NCBI GenBank assembly: GCA_050942555.1
Contig: JBMNNN010000015.1
Location: 1 to 23,227 of the forward strand
DNA length: 23,227 nt
From: JAAYXU01 sp050942555
Lineage (GTDB): Bacteria; Bacillota; Clostridia; Christensenellales; UMGS416
Reading direction: 5' to 3'
Shown: positions 21,634 to 23,227 of the stretch, piece by piece
Numbering within the stretch: the stretch's first letter is position 1
How the letters are laid out: each line of letters opens with the position of its first letter
Made by a program: the position numbers and the translations under genes
The notes under the pieces: model-generated
The model's database searches: none
What the model saw: the letters and a program-made list of their open reading frames with translations, nothing else
Told to the model about the DNA's origin: nothing

Positions 21634-22791
21634 CTATCCGTCCGGATTCGGGCGCGCGACGGCGCCGTCGGTCGCGGGCTCCCGCGCGATTAGCAGCATC
21701 GCGACATCGTCGGTCATGTCCTGTTCGTCCATTCCCCGGGACACCTGATCCCACAGCGAGGGCAGCACGATTTCCTCAGGCTGCGTCATCAGACACCAGC
21801 GCGCCAGCTCCCGCGCGCTCTCATACCCGGCGAGCTCCTCGGCGGCGCTTGAATTGCGCCACGCGTCTGAAAGCCCGTCGGTATGAAGCAGCAGGCGGCC
21901 GCCCGGAGGAAGCACGGCTTCTCCGACGCGGTAGCGCGCGTCCTCGGTCCAGCGGCATATCGGCAGACCGGGAAGCTCCAGCGCCCGCACATCGTTTCTG
22001 TCCCACAGCAGCGGCGCTGCGACGTGCCCGGCGTTGCTGTAGCGCAGCCGTCCGGTATCAAGGTCGAGACAGCCGAGCCAGGCCGTGATATAGAGATGCT
22101 CCTCGAGCCCCATCTGCGAGAAGCGATCCGAAACCTCGCGCAGCACGACGTCGGTAGCCACGCCGTGCGCCACGTGCAGGACCGAGCGCACCGTCTGGCT
22201 GAAGAACACCGTCAGCATCGCCGCGGTCACCCCGTGGCCGGCGACGTCGGCGATATAGAATACGAGCGTATCGTCCCCGATGGAAAAAAGATCATAAAAG
22301 TCGCCGCCTACCGCTTCGCAGGGATGGTAGAGCGTATCGAAAAAATACTGGTCGACCCGGGGCATGCGGTCGGGCAGCAGCGCCTGCTGCAGCCTTCGGG
22401 CGAAAAGAAGATCCTGCGTCAGTTTGCGGTTCTGGCTGACGATGCGGTCGCGCATGCGCATCTCGCCGGTCACGTCCCGCCACACCTCGATCGCGAAAGC
22501 CGCGCCGCCCTCCCAGTCGCACAGCGGAGAGGCCGTGACCTTGTATATGCGGCCGCGGTATCTCCGGGTTGCCGAGTGGGCGCGTCCATTCGCCATCGCC
22601 CGGGCGCCCGGGCTATTCTCGAAACCGCCCTCCGGATCGCCCGGGCTCGCCCCGTCCAGTATCCGCCGCATCCGATCGTTCATCCAGACCGTCTCGCCGC
22701 GGCAGTTCACCACCCGCGTCATGTCGGTCAGGCTGTCCATCACCCGCTGCAAGAACTGTGGGTTCCTGTTGTGAAGCACAAATCGTTCCAT
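21634..22791 (-). CDS. PAS-PP2C phosphatase, RsbU/SpoIIE type
   Basis: 385 residues. An N-terminal PAS-like sensor (about 10-110, with MNDRMRRIL and a GRIYKVTASPL core) is joined by a helical linker containing LLFARRLQQALLP (128-140), the signature before many RsbU-type domains. The SpoIIE/PP2C domain (about 150-370) has the metal-binding aspartates in GGDFYD (D164), ADVAGHG (D182), HTDGLSDAW (D305) and TDDVAML (D361/D362). It should dephosphorylate a STAS antagonist and thereby release a sigma factor; the STAS protein at 15210-15515 is the obvious candidate. No membrane segment, so it senses a cytoplasmic signal. GGAG precedes the ATG, and cdaA follows after nine bases. Confidence 0.93.
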   Translation of the reverse strand: MERFVLHNRNPQFLQRVMDSLTDMTRVVNCRGETVWMNDRMRRILDGASPGDPEGGFENSPGARAMANGRAHSATRRYRGRIYKVTASPLCDWEGGAAFAIEVWRDVTGEMRMRDRIVSQNRKLTQDLLFARRLQQALLPDRMPRVDQYFFDTLYHPCEAVGGDFYDLFSIGDDTLVFYIADVAGHGVTAAMLTVFFSQTVRSVLHVAHGVATDVVLREVSDRFSQMGLEEHLYITAWLGCLDLDTGRLRYSNAGHVAAPLLWDRNDVRALELPGLPICRWTEDARYRVGEAVLPPGGRLLLHTDGLSDAWRNSSAAEELAGYESARELARWCLMTQPEEIVLPSLWDQVSRGMDEQDMTDDVAMLLIAREPATDGAVARPNPDG

Positions 22792-22832
22792 ATCGCTCCG
22801 GCGTTTCCAAATTTCTACCCGGCATATATCCG

Positions 22833-23102
22833 TTATTTTTCGGCCGCATCGATTTCCTTATCGAGCTCGGCAATCCGCTGTGTCAGCTCATAATAGCGGG
22901 CGATCAGTCGATCGTTCTGCGCGGAAATCCTGAGTATGTCGAGATTTTCGTCGCCCTTCCCATAGGGTTTCCTGCGCTGGCGTAGGATACCGGAGTACAT
23001 CTGGCTCATCTTGTGCTCAGTATCCTGAATCTTTTTCTGCAGCTTCGCTCTTTCGGTATTCAGCCCGTCCCGCTCGCGCTGCAGCGCATGCTTCTGGTTC
23101 AA
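22833..23102 (-). CDS. Small charged coiled-coil protein, unknown function
   Basis: 89 residues, nearly all predicted helix with heptad-like spacing of Leu/Ile/Met and many Lys, Arg, Glu and Gln. A central basic break (RQRRKPYGKGD, residues 41-51) separates two helices, so a helical hairpin is likely. The start is TTG 23102 with GGAGG seven bases upstream. It precedes the phosphatase gene by 41 bases, behind the promoter at 23128-23156. Not recognised as a known family; it could be a partner or regulator of the phosphatase, by position only. Confidence 0.72.
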   Translation of the reverse strand: MNQKHALQRERDGLNTERAKLQKKIQDTEHKMSQMYSGILRQRRKPYGKGDENLDILRISAQNDRLIARYYELTQRIAELDKEIDAAEK

Positions 23103-23127
23103 TCTTTTGCCTCCATCGCCCGATTAC

Positions 23128-23156
23128 AGTGTACTACAAAAAGCCGCCCATCGCAA
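23128..23156 (-). promoter_or_regulatory. Candidate promoter of the coiled-coil / phosphatase / cdaA operon
   Basis: On the minus strand TTGCGA (23156-23151), a 17-base spacer and TACACT (23133-23128), each box matching at 4 of 6 positions. It would start transcription about 20 bases before the TTG at 23102. It is moderate in quality but is the only candidate before this gene run. Confidence 0.45.
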
Positions 23157-23186
23157 TGCGCGGGCCGCAAAAAACCAACAACCGCC

Positions 23187-23213
23187 AAAACCGATCAGGC
23201 TCTGCCTGAACGG
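23187..23213 (-). terminator. Candidate intrinsic terminator of an upstream gene
   Basis: Read on the minus strand, CCG-T-TCAGGC (23213-23204 region) pairs with GCCTGA-T-CGG (23200-23191 region) around an AGA loop, followed by TTTT (23190-23187). The T-tract is short. It would end a gene outside the window and insulate the promoter at 23128-23156. Confidence 0.45.
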
Positions 23214-23227
23214 CATCGGAATGCTTC

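Overview
The window reads as a GC-rich chromosomal segment from a Gram-positive member of the Bacillota, most likely class Clostridia. The support is the combination of a yggS-sepF-yggT-divIVA-lspA cell-division/envelope cluster, a cdaA-cdaR (ybbR) c-di-AMP module, a SigB-type partner-switching sigma module and GGAGG-type ribosome binding sites throughout. I cannot assign a genus. Coding density is very high; the largest gene-free gap is about 250 bases (1960-2210). No rRNA, tRNA, CRISPR array, insertion sequence or phage gene is visible.

Layout. (A) 1-7054 looks like a carbohydrate-utilisation locus. A membrane-anchored AraC-type regulator (2211-4418, +) is divergent from a ferredoxin / FAD-oxidoreductase / lipoprotein operon (1959 down to 1, -). 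The 250-base divergent region holds a good promoter for each side and 20-bp-spaced direct repeats between them. Convergent with the regulator is a KduD-like dehydrogenase plus GH29 alpha-L-fucosidase operon (7054 down to 4517, -), with an intrinsic terminator lying inside the 3' end of the regulator gene. (B) 7119-13358 (-) is one long operon-like run: HlyD-like protein, yggS, sepF, yggT, divIVA, a DUF5665-type membrane protein, lspA, rluD and dgt. It is read from a TTGCCG-17-TATAAT promoter whose -10 box sits inside a perfect TGTTTAC dyad. (C) 13548-15515 (-) is a partner-switching sigma module: STAS antagonist, a degenerate RsbW-like protein, a SigB-family sigma factor, then an intact ATP-binding anti-sigma kinase behind its own SigB-like promoter, closed by a strong terminator. 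(D) 15604-23102 (-) runs from a small coiled-coil protein through a PAS-PP2C (RsbU-type) phosphatase, cdaA, cdaR, a COG2509-type FAD protein, a small membrane protein and a P-loop ATPase to a PIG-V-like membrane mannosyltransferase.

How the genes may work together. Blocks C and D between them hold every element of a SigB partner switch: phosphatase, STAS antagonist, anti-sigma proteins and sigma factor. The unusual point is that the RsbW-like protein encoded between the STAS and sigma genes has lost its ATP-binding residues, while a separate intact kinase is encoded after the sigma gene and apparently controlled by that sigma factor. The phosphatase that would switch the system on is transcribed with the c-di-AMP synthase, so stress signalling and c-di-AMP/envelope control may be coupled. 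These links are inference from gene order and motifs; no database search was possible.
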